DNA from: Bacillota bacterium
Lineage (GTDB): Bacteria > Bacillota_E > Sulfobacillia > Sulfobacillales > Sulfobacillaceae
Assembly: GCA_021820645.1 (NCBI GenBank)
Contig: JAKADJ010000027.1
Location: forward strand, 1-14,577
DNA length: 14,577 nucleotides
Direction: 5' to 3'
Within the stretch, counting starts at the first letter, position 1. The number at the start of each line of letters is the position of its first letter. Position numbers and translations under genes: made by a program. Shown here in pieces: positions 6,631 to 13,809 of this stretch. Below the pieces are notes generated by a model, which did no database searches, was not told the origin of the DNA, and was given only the letters and a program-made list of their open reading frames with translations.

Positions 6631-8078
6631 GACAAGTCACCTGCCCTGGCCCTTTGGATCCTTTGCCATTCGGGGTAGTAGTAGCAAAAACCAATCAGGC
6701 ACCAGATTACCGAGGACATATAGGGACCTTCCAACACGACTTCTACCCCGGTGACTACCGCCCACATGGCCAAGAATGACAAGACCAGCATTTGCGCGGT
6801 GTTTCTTGGTCCCAAAATGCGGCGGACGCCTCCGACCACAATCCCGGCCATCCCGACTACGGCCCAGATCCCATACCATTGCAGCATTTGAATGTAAGAG
6901 TTGGATACCGCCACGGTGTTTAAGCCGTAGCCGATCGACTCATTCCAACCTCCGTACCCTAAGGCGATGAGCTGCACGGGAAACCAGGCTTGCCCGACCC
7001 GAATCGCCACCGGATTCCCCATAAATTGGCGCAAAGCTTCGGACCAGATAATAAGCCGCCATCGATTGTTAGCCACTTGGCTGTAGGACCCCTGGGTCGT
7101 GGTCAAACTCGAAATATCGTGGGTAATGTGTCCCAAGAGATGAGGATCTACGGTCCAGAGCACCAGCCCGCCCCACACTACGAGCCCTAATGTTAAGACG
7201 GCCCTTCTCCAGACGCGGGATTTGGCTTCTTGACGGGCGTCTTTGAGTAGCCACAACAGCATCAGCGCCCCAAAACCTAGACCCACCCACGGACCGCGGG
7301 CCCCCCAGTGCAACACCATGATCAGTTCCAGCGCTACTGTGGGCCACATCACCAAGCTCGGAACGGACATCCAGTCCCAGACGAGCACCGCTACCATGAG
7401 CATCCCGCACACGGTTTCGGAATCGGCTGGCAATTGGGAATGCCGCGTCACGAAGTACACCAAAGGTACTATCCAGGCCGCGACGGCTAGCCCCCACTCA
7501 ATATGCACCCGACGAACGTGTGGGCCTACGAGGCGTAGAATCGAATACGAGAGGGGAACCATCCATACGTAATAAAGCTCGGCGCTATCTCGTAGTACCG
7601 GCAACCAGCCAAATTTTGTGCCGTTCAAAGCAATACCTACGGCCATCACCAGCCCCACCCAGACCAACCACTTACGCATGGACCGCGGAATCTTTAAATC
7701 GTTATGCATCCATAGCAGCACCGTAACCAGGCCCATGGTGGCCTCGGTCACGTAGAGAGGGGGGCGCGGTAGGGCAATGTGCGCAAACTGGCGATTAAAC
7801 AGAATGGTAAGGGCCATAAACACCAAAAACCAGGCTACCGTAAAACCCGATCCAAAGCGCACGAACAACACCAACATAATCCCGAGGCCCAGGAGTCCCG
7901 CTAAAGCCATCGGAATCAGCGTCCGGGCATCGGTGCTCGCGTAAATAATAACCGCCGCTGCACCCACCATAGCCAGGCCGCCCACCACGGCTAACCCAAC
8001 TTGTTTAAACCAGACTATTCTTTGACTCTTCGGACGGCGATGTTGTTCTAGACGGCTCGGAGTTCCGGTCAGTGCCAT
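6627..8078 (-). CDS. wzy: Wzy-like O-antigen/capsule polymerase or ligase-family membrane protein
   Basis: This 483-residue multi-spanning membrane protein has about a dozen hydrophobic segments. A polar loop of roughly 50 residues (about 321-373 from this start, HITHDISSLTTTQGSYSQV and on to VRVGQAWF-like sequence) lies before the last helices. The pattern NNRWRLIIWSEALRQFMGNP in that region, an Arg-Trp-x-x-W followed by a short helix and G-N-P, is typical of the O-antigen ligase/polymerase (Wzy_C/WaaL) superfamily. In this Wzx/Wzz context a Wzy polymerase, joining flipped repeat units outside the membrane, is the best reading; a ligase attaching glycan to another acceptor is the alternative. 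The ATG at 8078 has GGGAGAG 5 bases upstream and overlaps the 2-epimerase stop by 10 bases. A longer frame from 8153 would add 25 residues inside the upstream gene. Confidence 0.82.
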   Translation of the reverse strand: MALTGTPSRLEQHRRPKSQRIVWFKQVGLAVVGGLAMVGAAAVIIYASTDARTLIPMALAGLLGLGIMLVLFVRFGSGFTVAWFLVFMALTILFNRQFAHIALPRPPLYVTEATMGLVTVLLWMHNDLKIPRSMRKWLVWVGLVMAVGIALNGTKFGWLPVLRDSAELYYVWMVPLSYSILRLVGPHVRRVHIEWGLAVAAWIVPLVYFVTRHSQLPADSETVCGMLMVAVLVWDWMSVPSLVMWPTVALELIMVLHWGARGPWVGLGFGALMLLWLLKDARQEAKSRVWRRAVLTLGLVVWGGLVLWTVDPHLLGHITHDISSLTTTQGSYSQVANNRWRLIIWSEALRQFMGNPVAIRVGQAWFPVQLIALGYGGWNESIGYGLNTVAVSNSYIQMLQWYGIWAVVGMAGIVVGGVRRILGPRNTAQMLVLSFLAMWAVVTGVEVVLEGPYMSSVIWCLIGFCYYYPEWQRIQRARAGDLS

Positions 8079-9160
8079 AACGACTCTCCCAACAAGACCC
8101 GAGACACGATTTGCGAGACGTGCGGAACCAGGTACTCGGACGGCGGTTGCCACCTAAATTCGGCCTGAGTCATAGCTAATGTCGCCGCCTCCAAGATGCG
8201 TTCCGGCTTGGTTCCCGCCAGGATGTTGCTCCCACATTCAATCGTTTCCGGTCTTTCGGTCACATGACGGAGTGTGACGCTCGGCACTCCAAAGATGGCA
8301 CACTCTTCTTGGACCGTCCCGCTATCGGTTAGGACCAGACCGGCTTCTTGTTCGAGACGAACAAAGTCGTAAAACCCTAGCGGCTCCAGCATTTTCAAGA
8401 GGGGATGGCGCAAATGCATGCGGGCTTGGTTCAAGCGGTCCCGAGTACGGGGATGTAGACTCACCACCATCGGCATCTGAAACAGATCCAGCATCTTTAT
8501 AAGACCTTCAAAGATCTCCCCAAGGCGCACCGGATTATCCACATTTTCGCTACGATGCGCGGTCACCAAAAAGAACTCTTTAGGCACCAAGCCTAACCGG
8601 TCCACGACGCGGCTAGCTTGAATTCCCGCCTCGTTTTTTTGTAGGACTTCGAAGATCGGATTTCCCGTCACCACAATGCGATGGCGATCAATACCTTCTC
8701 GTACCAAGTTCTCCATACTGCGATGGGTGTAAGGCAAGAGCATGTGGCTTACATGGTCAATGACCCGCCGATTTATTTCTTCGGGAACGCTATCGTCATA
8801 GCAACGATTACCGGCCTCCATGTGGTAGACCGGAATGCCGGATCGCGCGGCCACCAAAGCGGCCAATCCGCTATTAGTATCCCCGAGCACCAACAGCCGA
8901 TCCGGCTGCACCCGATCCAAGGTCCGGCTCATGTTTTCCCAAATTAGGGATAGCTGTTGAGCCAAACGCGTGGCGGTAATATTCCAGTGCTCATCAGGGG
9001 CACGCAATCCAAACTCCTCAAAAAATTGCGTGCTCAAGGTACGGTCAAAATTCTGCCCCGTATACACCACAGTATGTTGGGCACTTTGATCCAGCAATGG
9101 CGCGATTACCGAGAGTCGGATGATTTCGGGACGGGTTCCTAAAACCGTTAAGATCTTCAT
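8069..9160 (-). CDS. capG: Non-hydrolysing UDP-N-acetyl-hexosamine 2-epimerase, CapG/FnlC/WbjD-like
   Basis: This 363-residue enzyme has the length and motifs of the WecB/CapG 2-epimerase family: MKILTVLGTRPEIIRL at the start, GDTNS (93-97), HMEAGNRC (113-120), VPEEINRRVIDH (125-136), TGNP (165-168), AHRSENVD (201-208), TDSGTVQEE (278-286) and TERPET (301-306). The wording EAGNRC, as against EAGLRT of WecB proper, is the form I associate with CapG/FnlC/WbjD, which invert C2 of a UDP-N-acetyl-6-deoxy-L-hexosamine. It directly follows the CapE-like dehydratase with an ATGA overlap, which agrees. Expected reaction (inference): UDP-L-RhaNAc to UDP-L-QuiNAc, or the L-pneumosamine/L-fucosamine pair. 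Plain UDP-GlcNAc/UDP-ManNAc epimerisation is less likely but not excluded. Confidence 0.9.
   Translation of the reverse strand: MKILTVLGTRPEIIRLSVIAPLLDQSAQHTVVYTGQNFDRTLSTQFFEEFGLRAPDEHWNITATRLAQQLSLIWENMSRTLDRVQPDRLLVLGDTNSGLAALVAARSGIPVYHMEAGNRCYDDSVPEEINRRVIDHVSHMLLPYTHRSMENLVREGIDRHRIVVTGNPIFEVLQKNEAGIQASRVVDRLGLVPKEFFLVTAHRSENVDNPVRLGEIFEGLIKMLDLFQMPMVVSLHPRTRDRLNQARMHLRHPLLKMLEPLGFYDFVRLEQEAGLVLTDSGTVQEECAIFGVPSVTLRHVTERPETIECGSNILAGTKPERILEAATLAMTQAEFRWQPPSEYLVPHVSQIVSRVLLGESLWH
8084..8090 (-). promoter_or_regulatory. Ribosome binding site choosing the polymerase start at 8078
   Basis: On the minus strand GGGAGAG lies 5 bases before the ATG at 8078, within the last codons of the 2-epimerase gene. 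It supports 8078 over the frame's earlier start at 8153. Confidence 0.65.
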
Positions 9161-10215
9161 GCCAAAACATCCAAGCGAGATTCGTTATCGGCGAATTGTC
9201 TTAGCATCCGCGATAACTCGCGCACCGACAAAGATACGTTTTCCGATGAATAGGCATGAGGCAGGACTGCGACCGGGTCTGCCGCATCCTGCTCGAGCTC
9301 CGGTAGCATCGGACGGGTCACGTAGTGGCCATCCCTCTCTACCGTACGGAAGCGTTCTTCTTCGGACACCAGGATCTCGTGAATTTTTTCTCCGGGTCGA
9401 ATCCCTGTATAAATAATCGGAATCGCGCGGCCAGCAATCAGGGCCGTGGCAATATCCACGATCCGGGCCGATGGCACTTGAGGCACAAAGAGTTCGCCAC
9501 GCCGAGCCGACCGAATGGCGGCAAACACCACATCCACCGCTTGATCCAAACTCAGGAGGAAACGGGTCATTTCCTTGGTCGTAATAGTGACTGGCCCGCC
9601 CCGGGCGATTTGGGTTTGCAACAGCGGTACTACCGAGCCCCGGGAAGCCACCACGTTGCCGTACCGCACGCTGACAAAACGGGTATCGGTACCACCTAGG
9701 TTGGCCTCTACCAACACCCTTTCCATGACCGCCTTGGTCATTCCCAATACGTTGACCGGCTTACAAGCCTTGTCGGTCGAGATCCCAACCACCACGTTGA
9801 CCCCGGACCCATAGCGTTGGACGGCCCGAATCAGATTCTGGGTTCCCACGATATTGGTGGCCACCGCCTCACTCGGAAAATATTCGCAGGTCGGAACCTG
9901 TTTCATTGCGGCGGCATGGATCACGACGTCGTGCCCCGGAACGGCATGGGCCAGCGATTCAAAATTTCTGACATCCCCAATGACAAAGCGCAATTGCGGC
10001 TGGGCGCGATGCTCATCGTACACGATGTCGTCCGTGGCTTTGGCGCGTTGTAGAAATTCTAGACGCATATAGTGCTGTTTGGCTTCATCACGGGAAAATA
10101 CCGTGATTTGACTGGGGCACCCCATCTCTCCCGACATGAGCCGCCGTACCACGGCGTGGCCCAGGGATCCCGTCCCTCCGGTCACCAGTACTCGGGCTTG
10201 GTCCAATGTTTCCAT
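9157..10215 (-). CDS. capE: UDP-GlcNAc 4,6-dehydratase/5-epimerase, CapE/FnlA/WbjB-like
   Basis: This 352-residue cytoplasmic extended SDR of the PolySac_synt_2 group has VLVTGGTGSLG (9-19) binding NAD(P), SRDEAKQHYMR (41-51), GDVRN (80-84), HAAAMKQVPTCE (100-111), GISTDKACKPVNVLGMTK (144-161), RYGNV (184-188), TRFLL (217-221) and RPGEKIHEIL. The STDKA/MTK pattern and MKQVP identify UDP-GlcNAc-type inverting 4,6-dehydratases. At the YxxxK position it has Leu157 (LGMTK), not Tyr. CapE/FnlA/WbjB proteins are known to lack this Tyr (Met there), whereas PseB/FlaA1-type members keep it, which favours the L-sugar branch. It would start the path from UDP-GlcNAc to a 4-keto-6-deoxy-L intermediate. 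AGGAGGAGAG lies just before its ATG, 12 bases after the reductase stop. Confidence 0.92.
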   Translation of the reverse strand: METLDQARVLVTGGTGSLGHAVVRRLMSGEMGCPSQITVFSRDEAKQHYMRLEFLQRAKATDDIVYDEHRAQPQLRFVIGDVRNFESLAHAVPGHDVVIHAAAMKQVPTCEYFPSEAVATNIVGTQNLIRAVQRYGSGVNVVVGISTDKACKPVNVLGMTKAVMERVLVEANLGGTDTRFVSVRYGNVVASRGSVVPLLQTQIARGGPVTITTKEMTRFLLSLDQAVDVVFAAIRSARRGELFVPQVPSARIVDIATALIAGRAIPIIYTGIRPGEKIHEILVSEEERFRTVERDGHYVTRPMLPELEQDAADPVAVLPHAYSSENVSLSVRELSRMLRQFADNESRLDVLA

Positions 10216-10227
10216 TGTTCTCTCCTC

Positions 10228-11088
10228 CTAATCGATGTTGGCGGTTTGGTTGGTACGTTGATACAATTCCTCGATCATGACGGGCCATGGAGGTACTTTA
10301 AGATCGGTGCTTCGGCTAAACCGGCCTCCGTCCAAGACCCGATTGATGCAAACCGTGTCATCCCTTTCAATCTCGATGTCCCACCCAAATCGGTCGCGAA
10401 TCGCGGTCAATAGGTCGTATTTCGAGGTCGGTGCGGATGCCACTTGATAAATGCCGTGCAGTAGCGAGTAGCGTTCGACCAGATCTAAAATTAAGCGAGA
10501 TAGATAATAGGTGGTCACTCCGGAAAACCAAGCCTCTGCATACCCTTTCACGGTCAGCCCTCGGGAATGCCTAAACCATTCATATAACCCGAACTGGGTT
10601 TCGCGCTCCGGACCAATAATGGAGGTGCGCAGGGTAAGACTCAGCTCCCCGTTTACTTCGCCTAAGGCCTTGGATCGGCCGTATGGATCGATCGCATTCG
10701 GCAGGTCGGTTTCCCGATAGTGGCCCCGACGGCCGTCAAAGACACAGTCGGTACTAACGTGAATTAAACGAATTCCCCGCGGCTCCGTGAAAAACTCGAG
10801 TGCCCTTGGGAACCATGCGTTGACCTGCATAAGGTCTTCGACCGAGGCGGCCTCGGGGCGTTGTTTAACCAGCCCCACCGCATTAATCACCACATGCGGT
10901 GCGATCTCATCCATCCACTCGGGCAATCGACCCGGATCTCTGGCATCGATGCCCCCTAACACCGCCGCGCCATCGGGTCCCAGTAGCGTGCGTCGTGATG
11001 ATGCCCACACCTGATGATGTCTCCTAACCGATTCGGCCAACACTTGATGGCCCAGCATGCCGGTGGCTCCTAGTAATAGAATTCTCAT
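10228..11088 (-). CDS. RmlD-like sugar-nucleotide 4-reductase
   Basis: This 286-residue SDR has MRILLLGATGMLGHQVL (1-17) as nucleotide-binding loop, VINAVGLVKQRPEA (67-80), HVSTDCVFDG (110-119), YGRSK (136-140, the YxxxK pair) and LRTSIIGPE (153-161). This is the RmlD/dTDP-4-dehydrorhamnose reductase pattern at normal length. It sits between a GalE-like epimerase and the CapE-like dehydratase, exactly where fucosamine clusters carry CapF/FnlB, but it ends without the extra cupin domain of about 100 residues that CapF has. I infer it reduces the 4-keto group of the dehydratase product at C4, like WbvR in the reported UDP-L-QuiNAc path. The start at 11088 shares its A with the upstream TGA (TGATG). 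A GTG at 11112 would add 8 residues. A dTDP-rhamnose role is unlikely as no rmlABC is present. Confidence 0.85.
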   Translation of the reverse strand: MRILLLGATGMLGHQVLAESVRRHHQVWASSRRTLLGPDGAAVLGGIDARDPGRLPEWMDEIAPHVVINAVGLVKQRPEAASVEDLMQVNAWFPRALEFFTEPRGIRLIHVSTDCVFDGRRGHYRETDLPNAIDPYGRSKALGEVNGELSLTLRTSIIGPERETQFGLYEWFRHSRGLTVKGYAEAWFSGVTTYYLSRLILDLVERYSLLHGIYQVASAPTSKYDLLTAIRDRFGWDIEIERDDTVCINRVLDGGRFSRSTDLKVPPWPVMIEELYQRTNQTANID

Positions 11089-12017
11089 CAGCCGGCCCAC
11101 CGGGAAAACCACGCGAAGTAATCTTGGAGGCCTTCATTTAAAGTCATGGTAGGGACATAGTCGAAATCTCGCGTGGCCCAAGCGACCGAGGCCAAACTGT
11201 GGCGCACGTCCCCGGGGCGAGGACTTACGTAGCGCAGTTCCGGAGTTATTCCCGTCACATCTTGCATGGTGGCGACCAGCTGATTCAGTGTGATGGATGA
11301 CCCGGTCCCAATGTTATAGACACCGCTTGCCTCTTTGACGAGCCCAGCGGCGACCGTAGCCCGCGCCACGTCGATGACAGACACGAAGTCCCGGGTCTGA
11401 CACCCATCGCCATAGATCGTAAGAGGCTCTTTTCTCAGTAGTTGTCGGGCAAAGATTGGGATCACATTCCCGTAGGCATCGTAGCGTTGTAGCGGTCCAT
11501 AGACGTTAAAGTACCTCAAAGCCACGGTACCGAGGCCAAAGAGCCGGTGATATACCAATGCCATGTGTTCGGCGGCGAGCTTGCTTACCCCGTACGGTGA
11601 ATCCGGGTGAGTGGGATGATCCTCATCCACCGGCAATCGGATGGGTTCTCCAAAAATTCCGGCCGACGACGCCAACACCACTTTCCCCACTTGGTGCCCG
11701 CGCGCCGCGTTGAGCACATTCAGCGTCCCAATCAGGTTGACCGATGCATCGCGGACCGGATCTGCAATACTCCGCTGATTGCCCACAGAAGCCGCCAGAT
11801 GATACACCACGTGGCAATCTCTCACCGCCGTTTCTATGGCCTGGGTATCCTCTACATCACCCCGAACCCACTCGTAAGAACCCTTGACGGATTCTAAATT
11901 ATCCAGAAATCCGGTGCTAAGGTTGTCCAGCACCACCACCTGGTGTCCTCGTTTGAGCAATTCCCGCACCACGTGCGAGCCAATGAATCCTGCCCCGCCA
12001 GTCACGAGCATGCGCAT
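11088..12017 (-). CDS. GalE/WbpP-like NAD-dependent sugar-nucleotide epimerase/dehydratase
   Basis: This 309-residue extended SDR carries LVTGGAGFIGSHVVREL (4-20), the acidic VLDNLSTG (29-36) that selects NAD, GDVED (53-57), VYHLAASVGNQRSIADP (71-87), ASSAGIFGEP (116-125), SPYGVSKLAAEH (140-151) with the catalytic YxxxK, RYFNVYGP, and GDGCQTRDFVSVIDVA. These are hallmarks of UDP-glucose/UDP-GlcNAc 4-epimerases; length fits the shorter type common in archaea and Firmicutes. The serine loop reads SSAGIFG where SSAAVYG is common, a mild change. It probably makes UDP-Gal or UDP-GalNAc, but the neighbouring L-sugar module leaves room for a deoxy-sugar substrate. It starts 5 bases after the GT26 stop, with AAGGGGG upstream. 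Confidence 0.88.
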   Translation of the reverse strand: MRMLVTGGAGFIGSHVVRELLKRGHQVVVLDNLSTGFLDNLESVKGSYEWVRGDVEDTQAIETAVRDCHVVYHLAASVGNQRSIADPVRDASVNLIGTLNVLNAARGHQVGKVVLASSAGIFGEPIRLPVDEDHPTHPDSPYGVSKLAAEHMALVYHRLFGLGTVALRYFNVYGPLQRYDAYGNVIPIFARQLLRKEPLTIYGDGCQTRDFVSVIDVARATVAAGLVKEASGVYNIGTGSSITLNQLVATMQDVTGITPELRYVSPRPGDVRHSLASVAWATRDFDYVPTMTLNEGLQDYFAWFSRWAG

Positions 12018-12022
12018 GATAT

Positions 12023-12820
12023 TTATGCCCCCTTTTTTGTCGACACGGAACTCTCTGCCCGATCTCTGTGGCGCTTCAGGTGCAAGGTTCTAAACAGGAC
12101 GGCTCGGGCGCAGGCGTTGAAAAATGCCAAAGACGTCGTCGCGTAACGCGGTCCGAGCCGCATAGGCTCTTGAACCAGCCGATATAGCCATTCCAAACCT
12201 GTGCGCTGCATCCAGATCGGGGCCCTAGCAGTTAATCCTGCCAAGATGTCCAACCCTCCTCCGATCCCCAACCCAAACCGGATGGAACTCCGGGTTAGAT
12301 TATGGCTAATCCAGGATTGTTCATGGGGCGTCCCCATGCCCAAGACCAGTAAATCGGCACCGGACGATTGAACGTCGGATAACACCGCTTCCTGGTCGGC
12401 CAGAGTCATCAAATATCCGTCATGTTGGCCCACTACCTGCAGGCCCGGGTACAATACGGACAGTCGGGCACCAGCCAATTCCGGGACTCCCGGTCTGCCC
12501 CCTAGTAGATACACCCGTAAGGGGTTTCCTCCAAAGGTCCTGCACACCGCATCGAAAAACTCCATGGCCGGAATTCGGGGGATATTTATTCCGTAAAGAA
12601 TTCGGCTCGCCCAGTATATGGGCCAACCGTCTGCACTAATGAGAGGCGCCTGGTCGATGAGTCCTGCTATTCGCGTGTTATGGGTATAGGCATACCAATT
12701 GGCCACGTTGATTGAGGTATACCATTGTTGAACGCCGCCTGCTAACGACCGATCCACTCGGTCAAGCAAATCCTCAATGGTTAGATCGTCCACCGGACAT
12801 CCGAGTATGACGTGTCGCAT
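12023..12820 (-). CDS. WecG/TagA/CpsF-family (GT26) glycosyltransferase, first gene of the operon
   Basis: This 266-residue enzyme matches the GT26 family throughout: NVANW (38-42), ISADGWPIYWASR (61-73), IPRIPAMEFF (80-89), VYLLGGRPGV (103-112), VLGMGTPHEQSWI (159-171), and GIGGGLDILAGLTARAPIWM (185-204) leading to the diagnostic LEWLYRLVQEPMRL (209-222). Members such as TagA and WecG add an N-acetylmannosamine-type sugar to GlcNAc-PP-undecaprenol at the inner face of the membrane. It should therefore add the second sugar here. Known members need a TagO/WecA-type initiator, which is absent from the window. The C-terminal tail is basic, fitting membrane contact. The ATG at 12820 is chosen because AGGAGG lies 10 bases upstream; the frame is open to 12871. 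It is the promoter-proximal gene. Confidence 0.9.
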   Translation of the reverse strand: MRHVILGCPVDDLTIEDLLDRVDRSLAGGVQQWYTSINVANWYAYTHNTRIAGLIDQAPLISADGWPIYWASRILYGINIPRIPAMEFFDAVCRTFGGNPLRVYLLGGRPGVPELAGARLSVLYPGLQVVGQHDGYLMTLADQEAVLSDVQSSGADLLVLGMGTPHEQSWISHNLTRSSIRFGLGIGGGLDILAGLTARAPIWMQRTGLEWLYRLVQEPMRLGPRYATTSLAFFNACARAVLFRTLHLKRHRDRAESSVSTKKGA

Positions 12821-12830
12821 GGCATTCGTT

Positions 12831-12836
12831 CCTCCT
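12831..12836 (-). promoter_or_regulatory. Ribosome binding site choosing the GT26 start at 12820
   Basis: On the minus strand AGGAGG lies 10 bases before the ATG at 12820. Another ATG between them (12826) is out of frame. Residues encoded upstream to 12871 do not look like GT26 sequence. Confidence 0.65.
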
Positions 12837-12909
12837 GGCCCCAATCGCCTATGAATGAAGACATTTACCATTGTTCCGAAGAAGTTTTTACCTGCCTATC
12901 CTCTGTAAT

Positions 12910-12930
12910 GGGTGATTAGCGGTTTCACCC
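12910..12930. repeat. Inverted repeat GGGTGA/TCACCC, 9-base spacer
   Basis: Two perfect 6-base arms, 12910-12915 and 12925-12930, about 90 bases upstream of the GT26 start on the minus strand. It could be an operator dyad or an RNA hairpin in the leader. No T run follows on either strand. Confidence 0.45.
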
Positions 12931-12948
12931 TATTGCCGGAATAACCGT

Positions 12949-12973
12949 AGCGACCGATTGGAGAGCGGTCACT
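12949..12973. repeat. Imperfect inverted repeat AGCGACCG/CGGTCACT, 9-base spacer
   Basis: Arms at 12949-12956 and 12966-12973 pair at seven of eight positions. It lies close to the hexamer dyad in the same divergent control region and is a possible second protein-binding site. Chance is not excluded. Confidence 0.3.
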
Positions 12974-13093
12974 GATCCGATACATAATGCTGGCTTCACC
13001 CAAACCCACTCACCCCCGGAGGCGATAGCGGTCCCCAACGGCGTTCGTCTATCGTTAGGGTGTTGACAACGAGCGTGGTAGGAGGGGTTTAAT

Positions 13094-13783
13094 GTGTCGT
13101 TAGGGGCTAGGATTAGGCGCCATGTTGGGATCAGCTTAGGATTGGTCACTATCAGCACCTTGGGTGCTGCAGCGGCCAACCATTATCTCATTGCCAAGAC
13201 GTATCAAAGTAGTGCGCTTGTCATGGTGGTGCCCGGGCGTCACCTCACGAGCCTCGCCGAGGGTCAACAATTTACAGAGACTTTTGCCGCCATGGCTCAT
13301 AGCCAACAGGTACTGGACCTCACCGAAACTTTTCTGGCATCGCCCATGTCCCAATCGAGCATAAGGCAGCACGTCACGACCGCTCAGATCCCCAATACCA
13401 ATCTCTTTAGCGTGGCGGCGACCAGTGCCAGCCCCAGGGGCGCCGCCGTGCTGGCCAACGCCTCAGCCAATGCGCTTAAAACTCAATTAGACAGCCTCAT
13501 AGGGACCCCGATTCTTGTCGTCGCGGCGCCTGCCATACCCCAGTTGAGTCAAGCCTCACCCAATCCGATGCGGGTCGACCTCTTGGCTCTTTTATTGTCA
13601 ATCATGGCCTCTATATTTGTGGCCAGCATCCGAGAAAGTCTCGATACCGCCATTGGTTCGGAGGCGGAAATCGGGCGATGGACCGAGCTTTCCGTATTGG
13701 GAACCATCCCCCAGTTCGGGCTCGTGCCCAAAAAGGCCCGTCTCCGAACCAGAAGAAGCCGACAGCATGCCATCCCGGATTAA
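13094..13783 (+). CDS. Wzz/CapA/YveK-like polysaccharide chain-length (co-polymerase) protein
   Basis: This 229-residue membrane protein has the classic two-helix layout of Wzz-type co-polymerases: a basic N-terminus (RIRRH), TM1 at about 11-29, an extracytoplasmic part with ALVMVVP (41-47), IPNTNLFSVAATSASPRGAA (99-118) and NASANAL, a proline-containing stretch before TM2 (SQASPNPMR, 152-160), TM2 at about 161-179, and a cytoplasmic end with LSVLGTIPQF (199-208). Length matches the split Gram-positive CapA/YveK/CpsC form, which normally works with a separate BY-kinase. The tail ends in a dense Arg/Lys run with no kinase domain, and the next gene is a deacetylase. It should control chain length with the Wzy-like protein. 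The GTG start is preceded by GGAGGGG at a 6-base spacing. Confidence 0.85.
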   Translation: MSLGARIRRHVGISLGLVTISTLGAAAANHYLIAKTYQSSALVMVVPGRHLTSLAEGQQFTETFAAMAHSQQVLDLTETFLASPMSQSSIRQHVTTAQIPNTNLFSVAATSASPRGAAVLANASANALKTQLDSLIGTPILVVAAPAIPQLSQASPNPMRVDLLALLLSIMASIFVASIRESLDTAIGSEAEIGRWTELSVLGTIPQFGLVPKKARLRTRRSRQHAIPD

Positions 13784-13809
13784 CAATAAATCGAAAAGAG
13801 GTATAGCCC

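Larger units (their letters stand above)
12821..13093. promoter_or_regulatory. Divergent control region between the nine-gene operon and the chain-length gene
   Basis: These 273 bases must hold promoters for both directions. GGGTGA or its complement TCACCC occurs at 12910, 12925, 12996 and 13010. A TTGACA at 13063-13068 looks like a -35 box for the plus strand, but the matching -10 position would fall on the start codon of the 13094 gene, so I do not call that promoter. No clear -10/-35 pair was found for the minus strand. No convincing small gene was seen. Confidence 0.5.

Noticed and set aside
7069..7497. Second minus-strand frame of 142 codons within the polymerase gene
   Set aside because: It lies out of frame inside the membrane-protein gene. 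Its Arg/Gly/Ser-rich product looks like a frame-shifted reading.
10228..11088. dTDP-rhamnose pathway
   Set aside because: Only an RmlD-like protein is present. No RmlA, RmlB or RmlC was found, and the neighbours belong to a UDP-HexNAc pathway.
13063..13093. TTGACA followed by TTTAAT as a promoter for the chain-length gene
   Set aside because: The spacing is 19 bases and the supposed -10 box overlaps the region between ribosome site and start codon, leaving no room for the leader that the GGAGGGG site implies.
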